A DNA stretch of 64,000 nt from Conchocele bisecta (GCA_029237695.1 CM055277.1:36614242-36678241); one strand, 5' to 3'. Shown: positions 35,301-50,300, counted from the stretch's first letter. Notes: generated by a model from the sequence alone, not told the origin. Numbers and translations are program-made.

Positions 35301-38300
35301 ATTTTTACGGCTATATAAACAATGCAAAAACAATATATTTTTTTCGATAATATTGAATTTTATCAAAATTTAAGGACGAGGCTTCTTTTTATTTCGTGAA
35401 ATTTGGTCAAATATTGGTTTTATTACGAACAATTGATTTGTCGATGGGAATTTAACATACGGGAAAAGGAGGGGGAGGGGCTGTGGGAAGAGTAAAAAAA
35501 ACGAAGAAAAAGGATTTGACTCCGAAACCGGGCTAGATAGCTTGGAAATGATCTAACTATGAAAACAAGTTAAATTTTGAAAGGATTGCTTCTGAAATTA
35601 GATAAATTTCCCCATATTATATCCCCATAGAGAGTTTCGTGAAACAGACAGTAAATTTGAATGTACCTAATATGTGACATTCTGGGTCACACCCAAAGTA
35701 ACTCAATATTATATTATTTCAGAAAAGGAGTAAGATTGTCCAAAACAAATTGAAACTACCTGCAAATGGTGCAGATCCTGATCAGACGGTTAATTTTGAG
35801 CCGCCTCATCTGTATTTATATGTGTGCCACCATTGTCATTGCGGTATGTAGTGTTGCACATGGCTTAGGGCTGGTTTAGGAGAGAAATAGCATCCGTTTG
35901 ATGGGTTCGGTACATGTGGATTTTTCTCATCAGTAAAGTAGAAACGTGAATGGGATTTCACAGCTGGAATGTGTATCCTGCTCTGCCCGGTTAAAGTAGC
36001 TGTCTCATGGGTAGTACATTATTGTATTTGCTGTTTTATTTCGTTAACCCATTGAAGTCTAAGGATACAATAACTTTTGTTGAACAAAAAAAAAATCTCA
36101 ATAAAAGTAATACGTTCGAGAAGAAATGAGGAAAATATGGATTTTTGTTTAGAAAAGTGTGTATTACTTTAATGGTATGCTGTCTTCAATGGCAGAGGCG
36201 GATTCAGAAATCCCGATTTTTTTTAGATTTTTTTAACGAAATATTGAGCAAGTGCTATGAAAAAAATGCAGTAGAATGCAGGTAATGGCTTCCTCAATTC
36301 AAAAATTGTCCGGGGGCATGACTACCCCCCTAGCCAACTAATTCGCTCCGCTCAGTCGACGAACGTTCCTCGTTCAAGTTCCATGTGGGCCCCCCCCCCC
36401 TCCCCACCTTGGTGAAATCCTGGATCCGCCACTGAATGGGTTAATTAACCATGTCACCCCACAAACTATCCCAAATGTAATGATACATGCTAATGATAAG
36501 GCTGTACAATTATACAGGACATTGGTATTTTTATCTATTGAACGAAATAGTAGACAGTGCAGATCCTGATGATCAAGCCGGCTCATCTGGATTTACAGTT
36601 TGTGGGCTTTATCATTATTATCTATCGTGTCGGCATGGTTAACTTTTCTATAGTTAGCTTCTATATCCAGCTGTGTTATGCTCCACCATGATATTGGCGG
36701 GGACATTTAATGTAATGTTATCCATCTGTCCCATAGTCACGAACCTTGTAACTAGGCAATAAAACCAAACTTTATTGATCATCAATTGTTGTGGAAAGAA
36801 GGTGAGTTGCTATTCATTGTAGATAGTATTTAACCCTTTCACCTCTGAGTAGCTGGAATAGAACATGATATGTTAATGTTGCAACCAATCCAATCGTCAC
36901 AAAATGATTTCAGACTAGTCCATTTATGAAAAGTGGGTGTTTTTGTTCTCAAAAATATGATAATTACTTGCAAGAAGTGCAGATCCTGATGAGACGGCTC
37001 GTCACAGGCCAGCTCATCTGGATCTACACTGTTTAACAATACCGGCATGTTGTGTTGAAAGGGTTAAAAGAAAAATGATTTAGAAGCGAATATAATTCGA
37101 TCCTTTCCGATGTATAAACCATTGATGGTGACTCCATCATTAAACCATTGCACACACGGGGCCAAATGAGTATATGAGATACTGTGATTTCAATACTGGA
37201 AAGATATTTTATTTTTTGTTCTGAATTTAAAGTGCTTCCCACATACCGTATATGTGTATTTCCATATATAAAGTGATTGTGTTGAATGGGTGCAAAACCT
37301 AAATAAATAAATCAATCAATCAATCATTCAATCAATCAAACTAATTTAAACATAGTAATAATGTCTTGGCTCTTTACTACACATGTGCATGAAAGGCATA
37401 CTAGTTGACAATCAATACATTTTAAGTGAATGAAATATTAATGTTTTTGCTATTTTACATGGGCTGAGATTGACGACATTTTGCTGGCATTTGGAGATAC
37501 TACCACCAATATGTGGCTGTGACTGGAGAAATGAGGCGTATGGGATTTGTGACCAGTGTACGTAGCTCCTGATCAAATAGCACACTCCTGTAGCCTGATA
37601 ACTATATTGCGTGTTAGAAGCATGTCCGGTGTTTCATCGATAGAAAAGGCGAATAGTGCAGACCCTGATCAGATATACACTGGTCGCAAAATACAAAATC
37701 TCCATTTTCCAGTCACAACCACATATCAGAGACACGCAATGTAATTTTGTACCTTCGGACAATTTTACACTATTTTCCGTAAAAGGCGTCAACTTTTTTT
37801 AGAGTATATGCGCAATTATATTCCGCATTTACTCTGAAGATTTTGTTAACTTTTGACTTAATTTCTGAAAAATATTGTACATTTTTTAGACGTATTTATT
37901 GAAATTATGCAGATTTCCAAAGGTACAAAATCCCATGGCGTGTCTCATATGGGAAACATTATGCCACAGTATGGATACCTCCTGATCTACTAGCTTGCCA
38001 TTATGAAAGCTGGTTGGCATGTTAAGTTAGAAGCATCATATAGATCCTGATCCGACTGTTGATACACAGGCTCATTTGTATCTAGACCTGGCACCACGGC
38101 TAGTTCTAGTTATGGCCCCACAGCTAGTTCTGACCCCATGGCTAGTTCTGCCCAATGGCTAGTTATGACCCCATGGCTAGTTATGACCCCATTTGTAGTT
38201 ATGACCCCATGACTAGTTGTAGTTGTGGCCCCATATCTAGTTCTGACCCCAGGGCTAGTTTTAGTTGTGGCCCCCAGCTAGTTCTGACCCCATGGCTAGT

Positions 38301-41300
38301 TATGACCCCATTTCTAGTTATGACTCCATGGCTAGTTGTAGTTGTGGCCCCACAGCTAGTTCTGACCAAATGGCTAGTTCTAGTTGTGTTACATTCTGAT
38401 TATGTTCAAGTTACTATAACCACATTAGAAGTGATTTTCGTCAGACATGATTCGATTTAACATATGTTTGTAAGGTAGTGTTTTTTATTGATCATGTGGC
38501 GATTTTACAGTACGGTTGTCTTTATATAGGACGATAAAATGCTCGACGCTCAGAGATTTTTATGACACGGCGATATCTGAGAACCAAAGTACATTTTTGT
38601 ATGGCCTTAAATTCATTTTCTTTAATAATATAAAATAGTCAGAAAAATAAAATGAAATATTATGTTCCATGTACTTGAGGTGAAATGGTTAAGCATCATT
38701 CAACATGTTAGTTTCAACATGTTAGCACAGCACAGGCTCCGTCAATCAATCTGCTTGATATCAAAGAACAATATTCAAGTATTTTTAAATAACAAAATTG
38801 ACAAATATTTGCAAGATTGACCCAGGCGGCAGTGTAGGCTCTAACCCGAATCTTGTGTCTGTAACGCCCTTACAAAGTCGCCCCGCGTTACATCTACAGA
38901 AGATTCGGGTTATGTAGGACCACACGAGAAGTGGGCGACTCACCTCGATAACGCTGTCCATCTGCTCCTTGTTGTGCACGTCGACGTGTTTCACGCCGTG
39001 GATCCCCGTCTCGTTAAGAGTGTAGAGCTTGTCCTTGTATGAGCGGAGCGGGTCGATCACACAGTTGGTCGTCACCATCACCGGCCCCGGGAACATGGCG
39101 AACTCGATCTTCTGGTTCTGCCACGCCCCGCCAAACTGACCCACCAGATTCTGCAATAGAACGAAATAGAACTCGTTTTAATTTGGTGTCGGTCTGCTTT
39201 CTCAGAGAAGATATATGTTGTGACATATATTAAAATTTTGATCAAATTAAGTCATCAGTTTGCAGAACCATATTTTGTGACTAGATCATTGCCAGACTGG
39301 CCACACATGTTATAAGCCCCATTTGTCCTGTCATAGTGATAGATCGGGTACCAGACAATAAATAACAATTTTGACTAATCTTGGCAAGACGATACAAATA
39401 TCATGTGACATCATATCATAACTCTGAAGACTGCAATAAGAAAAATATTAGTAATACGGATTTCTTAACATATTAGTGAATAGAAGAACAAAGCCATTTT
39501 GCCAACACTGCCTAGTCTCACCTTGAACTCCCGGAGTTTGGGGTAGCTGTGTGCGGGCAGCATTTCCCCGTGTGTGTAGACGTTGATGCCGGCCGGCTCC
39601 GTGGCCTTCAGGATCTGGTACAGGTCCATCATGTCGTGCCCGGACACCAGGATCGCCTGGAATGGTCAGGTCGTCATGAACGGCCACATATAGTCAATAT
39701 AAATACTGGCACATCATGTCGTGGCCCGACAGGTGGAAGACTCGGACCTATGACACCAAAACAATGCATATTAAAATAATCCCATTACCCCATCCACCTG
39801 GTATCGTACTGTATACAACGTTAATAGATAGTACTGTATGAGACCAAGTGGATGGGATAATGGATTTTTTTGTAATGGTCATTTTCTTTGTGTCACATGT
39901 CCGAGTATTCCACCTGTGGGTACATCATGTCGTGGCCCGACACCAGGATCGCCCGGCATGGTCAGGTCGCCACGAACGGCCACGTATGGTTCTGATTTGC
40001 ATACACATTATGCTAAACGGTGTCATTCAATTGTCAATACAGTTCTTTGGATTGTAATATACTGTGAAAAGCTTATTATATCATGTGCTGGGGTGCCCGA
40101 TGGAGATAACTAGTAAGGTGAATACACATGGTAAGGAGTGTCTGACACTGTATCGTGAGTTGGGTATTTCCTCTGACACAGACTGCAGTACTGATTACGC
40201 AGTCCGTCCCATCAGCTGGTGTATTTTGACTGTGAACGCGTGTATCAGGTTTGACTCAAAAGTGGTAGGAATTTCTGAATAAACATCATTCGCCTCACCA
40301 AATTGTTTTGATATTAACGACTCTCTGTTCCAGGATGTTTGGCAGACGAACTGTTGGCTATTAAACACATTAAATCTAAGAAATATTGAAATGTAAGTAC
40401 TTTTTCATCAATAACAAAAAAGTCACCCTTAGGCTACCAACATATTGATTTCATTGCAAAAACAACAAGTTTCCTATGGGAAGTTAACATGGGGCAAAAA
40501 GGAGCTGAAGAGTGACGGGGAGAGTCGAAAAACGAAAAATAAATGACTCCGAAACCCGGCTAGATAGCTTGGGAATGATGTAACTAAGAAAAACAAAAGT
40601 TAAATTTTTAAAATCATTCCACAAAATTCCAAAATTATTTTAAAATATCTATTTTTAGCCCCCATGTTAAATTCCCATAGGAAAATAGGTCAATCAATAT
40701 TTGATGGAATAGGCAACAGATCGTCGGTCACAAAACGTGGAACAGATAGTAGTGTCTACATTCAGCTAAGTTGCATCCATTTTAGATTTAATCTAAAAGG
40801 ATGCCATTTTGCTGATTGTAGATTTACTCTGAAATGGGTGCCACTTAGCTGAATGTAGATTCAATCTAAAATGGATACAACTTTGCTGACTGTATATTAA
40901 ATCTAAAACGGATGTCAATTTGCTGAATATAGATTAAATCTAAAATAGATGCCACTTTGCTGAATGCAGATGTAATCTACATGGGTGCAACTTTGCTGAA
41001 TGTAGACGTAATCCATATAGGTGCAACTTTGCTGAATGTAGATGTAATCCACATGGGTGCAACTTTGCTGAATGTAGATGTAATCTACATGGGTGCAACT
41101 TTTCTGAATGTAGATGTAATCCACATGGGTGCAACTTTGCTGAATATAGATGTAATCTACATGAATGTAGATGTAATCTACATGGGTGCAACTTTGCTTA
41201 ATGTAGATGTAATCCACATGGGTGCAACTTTGCTGAATGTAGATGTAATCTACATGAATGTAGATGTAATCTACATGGGTGCAACTTTGCTGAATGTAGA

Positions 41301-44300
41301 TGTAATCTACATGAATGTAGATGTAATCTACATGGGTGCAACTTTGCTTAATGTAGATTTAATCCACATGGGTGCAACTTTGCTGAATGTAGATGTAATC
41401 TACATGAATGTAGATGTAATCTCCATGGGTTGTACAACTTTGCTGAAAGTAGATGTATCTACAGGGTTGCAATTTGACTGAATGTAGATGTAATCTCCCT
41501 GAATGTAGATGTATCTTACTGGATGAACTTTGTGAATGTAGATGTGTAATATACAATGAATGTAGATGTACTTAATTGGGTGCAACTTTTTCTGAATGGT
41601 AGATGTTCATCCACATGGGTGCAACTTTGCTGAATGTAGATGTAATCTACATGAATGTAGATGTAATCTACATCGGTGCAACTTTGCTTAATGTAGATGT
41701 AATCCACATGGGTGCAACTTTGCTGAATGTAGATGTAATCTACATGGGTGCAACTTTTCTGAATGTAAATGTAATCCACATGGGTGCAACTTTGCTGAAT
41801 ATAGATGTAATCTACATGAATGTAGATGTAAACTACATGGGTGCAACTTTGAGTGATTGTAGATGTAATCTATATGGGTGCAACTTTGCTGAATGTAGAT
41901 GTAATCTACATGAATGTAGATGTAATCTACATGGGTGCAACTTTGCTGAAAGTAGATATAATCTACATGAATGTAGATGTAATCTACATGGGTGCAACTT
42001 TGCTGAATGTAGAAGTAATCTACATGGGTGCAACTTTGCTGAATGTAGATGTAATCCACATGGGTGCAATTAAGCTGAATGTAGATTGAATCTAAAATGG
42101 ATGCCACTTTCCTGAATGTAGATGTAATCTAAAATGGATGCCACTTTCCTGAATGTATATTAAATCTAAAATGGATGACACAGTGCTAAATGTAGATTTA
42201 ATCTAAAATGACTGCCTCTTTGTTGAATGTTGAATGTAGATTTAATCTAAAATGAATGTCTCTTTGTTGAATGTTGAATGTAGATTTAATATAAAACGAA
42301 AGCCTCTTTGTTGAATGTTGAATGTAGATTTAATCTAAAACGAAAGCCTCTTTGTTGAATGTTGAATGTGATTTAAAATCTAAAAACGAAATTGCCTCTT
42401 TGTTGAATGTTGAAGTAGATTTAATATAAAACGAAAGCCTCTTTGTTGAATGTTGAATGTAGATTTAATCTAAAACGAAAGCCTCTTTGTTGAATGTTGA
42501 ATGTAGATTTAATCTAAAATGAATGCCACTTTTTGAATAATTAAATTGAAGAATTTAATCTAAAACGAAGCCTCTTTTTGAATGGTTGAAATGTAGATTT
42601 ACCTCTGAAAATGGATGCTTTCTTTGTTGAAATGGTGATGTAAAATTTAATATTTAAAACGAAAGCCTCTTTGTTGAATGTGAAATTTGTTAAGAATTGT
42701 AAATAATAAAATGGATGCCACTTTCATGAATGTATAATTTTTAAATTCTAAAATGGGAGCCACAGTGCTAAATGTGATTTAAATCTAAAATGAATGCCCT
42801 CTTTGTTGAATGTTAATGTAGATTAATCTAAAACGAAAGCATCTTTGTTGAATTAATGTTGAATGTAGATTTTAATCTAAAATGAATGCCTCTTTGTTGA
42901 CAAGTTGAAAATGTAGATTTAATCTAAAACGAATGCCTCTTTGAATTGAAAATGGTGAATGTAGATTTAATCTGAAATGAATGCCTCTTTGTTGAATGTT
43001 GAATGTAGATTTAATCTAAAACGAAAGCCTCTTTGTTGAATGTTGAATGTAGATGTAATCTAAAATGGATGCCACTTTCATGAATGTATATTAAATCTAA
43101 AATGGATGCCACAGTGCTAAATGTAGATTTAATCTAAAATGAATGCCTCTTTGTTGAATGTTGAATGTAGATTTAATCTAAAATGAAAGCCTCTTTGTTG
43201 AATGTTGAATGTAGATGTAATCTAAAATGGATGCCACTTTCATGAATGTATATTAAATCTAAAATGGATGCCACAGTGCTAAATGTAGATTTAATCTAAA
43301 ATGAATGCCTCTTTGTTGAATGTTGAATGTAGATTTAATACAAGAAACGAGGCAAAGCCACGAAGGCCAGGTTTTTTCCAAGCATGGACACTTGGATAAC
43401 ATAATTATACCCACTTTGTGTAGACTAGATGGCCGTGGCCTGCATGTCGCGCCTTGGGGCGAGGCATGGACACTAAAAAAATAGATATAGTAGATGGAAA
43501 AACTTTAACGAAAAACAAAAGTTTAACCGGACACACGGACGTACGGACGGACGGACATATGCCAAAATGCCGACGATATCGCGCTTTCCACAAGCGGGTG
43601 CGACAATGATGATAAACACCCATGTGAAGTATCAAGGTAATGGGTGAAGCAGTTGCAGAGATATAGTACACGAATTGTTTTTAAAAAAAAATCAAAGTAA
43701 TTTGACCTTGACATTGGGCACAGGGGCCGCACGGTTCGGGGTTAGAATGAAAATATGGATGATGATAAACACCCATGTGAAGTTTCAAGGTAATGGGCAA
43801 AGCAGTTGCAGAGATATAGTATAACAAAACACTTTTAACCAAAAAACTTTAACCAGACGTACGTTAAAAAGTTAACGTTGAAAATGGCTAAGTCAATTAC
43901 GTAGAAATAATAGGTGAAGGTAAGAAAATGGTCACATGTTGGATAGTTGTATGTGGTAGGCACCCCTTGGTTATGAAGCTGTGAATGTTTGGTGGTCATA
44001 GGTGGTACAGTACCAAAAAAATGGACTTAAACACGAAAACTTAACATTGTAAACGCGAAAACTTAACATTCAAAATGGCTAAGTCGACTGAGCTGGAAAA
44101 ATGGGTCAAGTTAAAAAAAAAAGTAACATGTTGGATAATGATATGTGGTGGGCACCCCTTGATTATGAAGCTGTGAAAGTTTGGTGGTCCTAGGTGGTAC
44201 AGTAACAAAGAAATGGACTCAAACACGAAAACTTAACATTGATTATGGACGCCGCCCGCCCGCCCGCCCGCCCGCCCGCCCGGCTTTCGCCAATCCAATA

Positions 44301-47300
44301 GCCTGGATTTTTTTTCAAAAAACCTGGCTAATAAAACGAATGCCTCTTTGTTGAATGTTGAATGTAGATTTAATCTAAAACGAATGCCTCTTTGTTGAAT
44401 GTTGAATGTAGATTTAATCTAAAACGAATGCCTCTTTGTTGAATGTTGAATGTAGATTTAATCTGAAACGAATGCCTCTTTGTTGAATGTTGAATGTAGA
44501 TTTAATCTAAAACGAAAGCCTCTTGTTGAAAGTTGAATGTAGATTTAATCTGAAACGAATGTCTCTTTGTTGAATGTTGAATGTAGATTTAATCTAAAAC
44601 GAATGCCTCTTTGTTGAAGGTTGAATGTAGATTTAATCTAAAACGAATGCCTCTTTGTTGAATGTTGAATGTAGATTTAATCTAAAACGAAAGCCTCTTT
44701 GTTGAATGTTGAATGTAGATGTAATCTAAAATGGATGCCACTGTCATGAATGTATATTAAATCTAAAATGGATGCCACAGTGCTAAATGTAGATTTAATC
44801 TAAAATGAATGCCTCTTTGTTGAATGTTGAATGTAGATTTAATCTAAAACGAATGCCTCTTTGTTGAATGTTGAATGTAGATTTAATCTAATATGATTGC
44901 CTCTTTGTTGAATGTTGAATGTAGATTTAATCTAAAACGAATGCCTCTTTGTTGAATGTTGAATGTAGATTTAATCTAAAACTAGAAATGTGGCCTGTCG
45001 GCACACGAATGCCCCCGCTGGCAGCCAAAGAAAACGAGGCATATTTGATTATAAGCCATTTACCAGAGCGTTATGGTTTTGAACGCACCTTGACCCTGGG
45101 CTTAGTGGGGGCGGGACGAATGTGGATTTCTCAGAGGGCGGTAGAGGACCATTGTAGCAATGCGTGTGTGATATGTGAAGCAGATCCGAGCAAGGAAACA
45201 CAAATTATAAGCCATTTACCTGAATGTTAAGGTTTCAAACGCACCAAGTCTGTGAACTTGACCCTGTGCTTAGCTGGGGCAGGACGAATGTGGATTTGTC
45301 ACAGGGCGGTAGAGGAGCATTGGAGCAATGCGTGTGTGAAAGTTATTGTAGGATTGAGAAATGTGCACGTAGATTTGTCCCAAAGTGGCAAGTAAACAAT
45401 TAAAGTAGAAAAGGTGAAGGTCAAAGGTCAAGGTCGAAGTACTGGGTGGTGGAGTGTGTAGGGCATGTTCATATGTATCATGTGTATAAATATTTAAGGG
45501 ATTGACAAAAGTATTGAGAAGTTATTCTAGGATTGAGAAACGTGCATGTAGATTTGTCCCAAAGTGCTAAGTAAACATTTAAGGTAGAAAAGGTGAAGGT
45601 CAAAGGTCAAGGTCGAAGTACTGGGTGGTGGAGTGTGTAGGGCATGTTCATATGTATCATGTGTATAAATATTTAAGGGATTGGCAAAAGTATTGAGAAG
45701 TTATTCTAGGATTGAGAAACGTGCACGTAGATTTGTCACAAAGTGCTAAGTAAACATTTAAAGTAGAAAAGGTGAAGGTCAAAGGTCAAGGTCGAAGTAC
45801 TGGGTGGTGGAGTGTGTAGGACATGTTCATATGTATCATGTGTATAAATATTTAAGCGATTGGCAAAAGTATTGAGAAGTTAGTGTAGGATTGAGAAACG
45901 TGCACATAGATTTGTCCCAAAGTGTCAAGCAAACATTTAAAGTGGAAAAGGTCACGGCCAAAGGTCAAGGTCGAAGTACTGGGGGGTGGAGTGTGTAAGG
46001 CATGTTCATATGTATCACGTGTATAAATATTTAAGCGATTGGCAAAAGTATTGAGAAGTTATTGTGGGATTGAGAAACGTGCACGTAGATTTGTCCCAAA
46101 GTGCGAAGTAAACATTTAAAGTAGAAAAGGTGAAAGTCAAAGGTCAAGGTCGAAGTACTGGGTGGTGGAGTGTGTAGGGCATGTTCATATGTATCATGTG
46201 TATAAATATTTAAGCGATTGGCAAAAGTATTGAGAAGTTAGTGTAGGATTGAGAAACGTGCACGTAGATTTGTCCCAAAGTGCCAAGCAAACATTTAAAG
46301 TGGAAAAGGTCAAGGCTAAAGGTCAAGGTCGAAGTACTGGGTGGTGGAGTGTGTAGGGCATGTTCATATGTATCATGTGTATAAATATTTAAGCGATTGG
46401 CAAAAGTATTGAGAAGTTAGTGTAGGATTGAGAAACGTGCACGTAGATTTGTCCAAAAGTGCCAAGCAAACATCTAAAGTGGAAAAGGTCAAGGCCAAAG
46501 GTCAAGGTCGAAGTACTGGGTGGTGGAGTGTGTAGGGCATGTTCATATGTATCATGTGTATAAATATTTAAGCGATTGGCAAAAGTATTGAGAAGTTATT
46601 GTAAGATTGAGAAACGTGCACGTAGATTTGTCCCAAAGTGGTAAGTAAACATTTAAAGTAGAAAAGGTGAAGGTCAAAGGTCAAGGTCGAAGCACTGGGT
46701 GGTGGAGTGTGTAGGTCATGTTCATATGTATCATGTGTATAAATATTTAAGCGATTGGCAAAAGTATTGAGAAGTTAGTGTAGGATTGAGAAACGTGCAC
46801 GTAGATTTGTCCCAAAGTGCTAAGTAAACATTTAAAGTAGAAAAGGTGAAGGTCAAAGGTTAAGGTCGAAGTACTGGGTGGTGGAGTGTGTAGGGCATGT
46901 TCATATGTATCATGTGTATAAATATTTAAGCGATTGGCAAAAGTATTGAGAAGTTAGTGTAGGATTGAGAAACGTGCACGCAGATTTGTCCCAAAGTGCC
47001 AAGCAAACATTTAAAGTGGAAAAGGTCAAGGCCAAAGGTCAAGGTCGAAGTACTGGGGGGTGGAGTGTGTAAGGCATGTTCATATGTATCATGTGTATAA
47101 ATATTGACATAATATGTGAAGCCATGTAGAAGTTACTAAAGAATATGGTAATATCGGGACGGACGGACGGACGCACGCACGGACGGACGGGACGGATGGA
47201 CGTACGGACGGACGTCGGTAACACTATATGCCCCCGTACCTTTCGGTAGCGGGGGCATAACAAATGCCTCTTTGTGGAATGTTGAATGTAGATTTAATCT

Positions 47301-50300
47301 AAAATGGATGCCACTTTGCTGAATGTAGATTGAATATTTAATTTAAATGGATGCCACTTAGCTGACTGTAGATTTAATCTAAAATGGCACCACTTAGTTA
47401 CATGTAGGTACTAAATCATTGACAAAGGCATAGAGTCGAAACTTTGGAAGAGTGGATTTATTTATGGTTTATGAAGCTTTCTTAAAAAAAAACAACAAAT
47501 AAAATAATAATTTAGCAATTAATTTCAGAGGTGGAGGGGGGGGGTGTGTAGGAGACTATGCAAATTGATTTGTTCTGGACTACGTGGTGGCTATTATTAG
47601 ATAGCGGGCTACTATGGAAGGGTGTGGGCTGGAGTACTGTGGGAGAATGGGTTGGGGGTACTATTTGATTAAATGCGTTACCTTTCCGGGCTTGGGGATG
47701 GTGTCGACCTGGGCGGGGGACGGCACCCCGAGCTGCTCCCTGTGACCAGTGTCCAACATCTCCATCACCCGCATGTTGACCTCCCCGACCTTCAGGGCCA
47801 GCTGCAGGTTCGTGCCAAGGTCAAGGTAGCCTTCAGCACTCGGTGTCGACAGGAAGTCCATGGTCTGCAAATGGAGGACGGGTTATTGTCTTCTGTTTTT
47901 ATATGTGGTTGAGACTGGAGAAATGAGGCTGATGGGTTTTGTGACCAGTACAGTTTCTGATCATTTTATACACTCACGTAGCCCGATAACGATCAATACT
48001 GTTTGATAGAAGCATGACGGATGTTTCATTGATGCAATGGTGAACATTGCACATCCTCATCAGACTGAGAATACACACTGATCTGGATCTACACTGATCG
48101 AAAAACCCCTAATCCCCATTGCTCCACTCGCAACCACATATAACATAATGTTGTTTTCTATCAGAAACTTTATTTATTTTTGTATATAAATACAATACAC
48201 GTACATGTACCTCGTAATGACACTATTGGGCTTATTGTAGTAAAGACTAGACCAGCCTGCAGTATTGAAATTCGAGACATGCCATGTGATTTTGTACCTT
48301 CGGACATCAGCGTAATTTCATGAAAGTCGTTTACAAAATTTACAATATTTTCAGGAAATGGAGTTAAGAGTTGACAAAATTTTCAGAGTGCATGTGGAAT
48401 TATATTCCGCATGTACTCTGAAAGTTTGTCAACTTTTGACTTCTTCATGAAAAAAATTGTAAACGTATTTAATGAAATTACGCAGATGTCCGAAGGTACA
48501 AAATCACATGGCGTGTCTCAAATTGTATGCACACTATGTCTGTCTTGGTATACATTGTGTCTGTTTCACATCAGTTTTAGCTTAAGTCTGTGTTAGGTAT
48601 CTGTGGCATGCGCTGTGACAATACTTCCAAACGGCGACACAAATAAACAAGTGTGATAAAACCTCACTGGCAATGTATATGTTTTCTGGTACTCATACTC
48701 ATCAAATAGTATGGATATCTCGACTTTGGTAACTTTTGATACTTTTCGCCATTTAGTCATTGGACATTTGGCTGCCGACGAACTTTTAGCATCAAGTTTA
48801 AAGAAGATAAATGTAAGTACTTTTTCATCAAAAACAAATTCACCCGCCACGATTTTTTTTATTTGATGAAATTCCATGAAATATTGATTTTATTACGAAA
48901 AAATAATGTTCCTATCATGATGATGGATATTTAACATAGGGGTTGAACTAGATTTTTTTAAAAATATTTTCGGACTTTCAAAATCTAACTTCTGTTTTCT
49001 TAGTTACATCATTTCCAAACTATTTAGCCATGTTTGGGAGTCATTTTCCTCTCCCGACCCTCCACGTCACTCACCAGCTCTGTTTTGCCCATGTAACATG
49101 GCATGTTAAATTCCCATAGGGAAATTGTCAGTTTTCATCAAATACAATTTTCTGATAGAGCATGTGAAGTGAAACATACAGTAGTATATTGCTCACTGGC
49201 GTGTTTATTCTGTTCAGGGTATACAGTGTCTCTAAACCGTACACACTGGGAAGTCCCTAGGGTGTCCGGTTTAGTAATGTTCCACTGTAAATGCCACTGG
49301 AATGCGGCTGTGCGTTGCCAACTTGAACATACATTATCATCATAAATATACACCAATGAAATCCATCAAATTAAGGATACACAGACAGCCTGTGTGTCCG
49401 GTTTAGAGAGGTTCTACTGTAATGTCAGCCTACATGGGAGATACAGCAATGTCAGGGTGCAGCCTGTTACCTCGTATATGAAGGTGGCCACGGCCGGGTC
49501 CCTCTGTCCAAGGGCTGCAGCGTGGGCCGAGTACGCCGCCAGCCCCTTGAGGCCGTATATAGTCATGTAGCGGACGCCGTTCAGGTCGGCGCCGAAGTCC
49601 TCCTGACTCTCCAGTACCCCCACCTTCAGGCCTGAATGGGGAACGCACGGTACACATTTGTTAATGAAATTACGCAGGTACAAAATCACATGGCGTGTCT
49701 CACTATGTGCACACTATGTCTGTTTTGGTATACATTGTGTCTGTTTCACATCAGGTTTAGCTTAAGTCGGTGCTAGGTATTTGTGGCATGCGCTGTGTTT
49801 GATTTGTTAAAATGCGCGTCACTTGAATTTCTTACAACAAGGCATGCCATCTGGTCATAAATATAACTTTTTACTTATTTGAACACTTAATGAAGACATT
49901 TAATATATATTGGCGAGTCGGAATATGTGATATATGCTGTCATTGGTCGGTAAATTAGGGCACACAATAAAGGCATTAGTGTATAATATAAACGAGATAC
50001 ATGAAGCTTACACAGATTTATGAATTTATTATCTTCTGAAAACGAATGAATTTTGGCTGCCATTGCCAATATCATTAATTTTAGTACCGTGTATTTCCTC
50101 TGTTAAATTGATTTGTCAAACGTTGCATATGCGTGCATAAAAGTGTGTACTGGAGTATCATACCTTCGGCCTCCAGGTACGGTATATCGTACGATGTGGG
50201 GGTCCAGGTAGACGGACCGGTCAGTAAGTCCTTGTCCAGTTTGCCGACCGCCTCCAGCTGGGCCTTCAGCTCCTCTCTGTAGTTGACGGCCGTCTCTATA

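Larger units (their letters stand above)
24690..38943 (-). other. hcp intron 7, about 14.3 kb, packed with repeats
   Basis: Donor gtgagt and acceptor ttcacag. It holds copies of at least six MITE families, a 3-kb inverted repeat and a minisatellite, listed separately. Stretches 25848-26747, 27652-28154, 31161-32061, 32298-33524, 33931-34908 and 35137-36829 otherwise show no gene. A (CTGT)n tract lies at 31193-31216, a hairpin around gagaatcgtctccaatggag at 32828-32863, and an (AATC)n microsatellite at 37305-37340. Confidence 0.8.

Noticed and set aside
40915..42107. Long overlapping open frames on both strands (repeated [15 protein letters not shown] peptides)
   Set aside because: They arise because a 36-bp satellite unit equals 12 codons without stops on either strand; no start context, splice signal or non-repeat part supports a protein.
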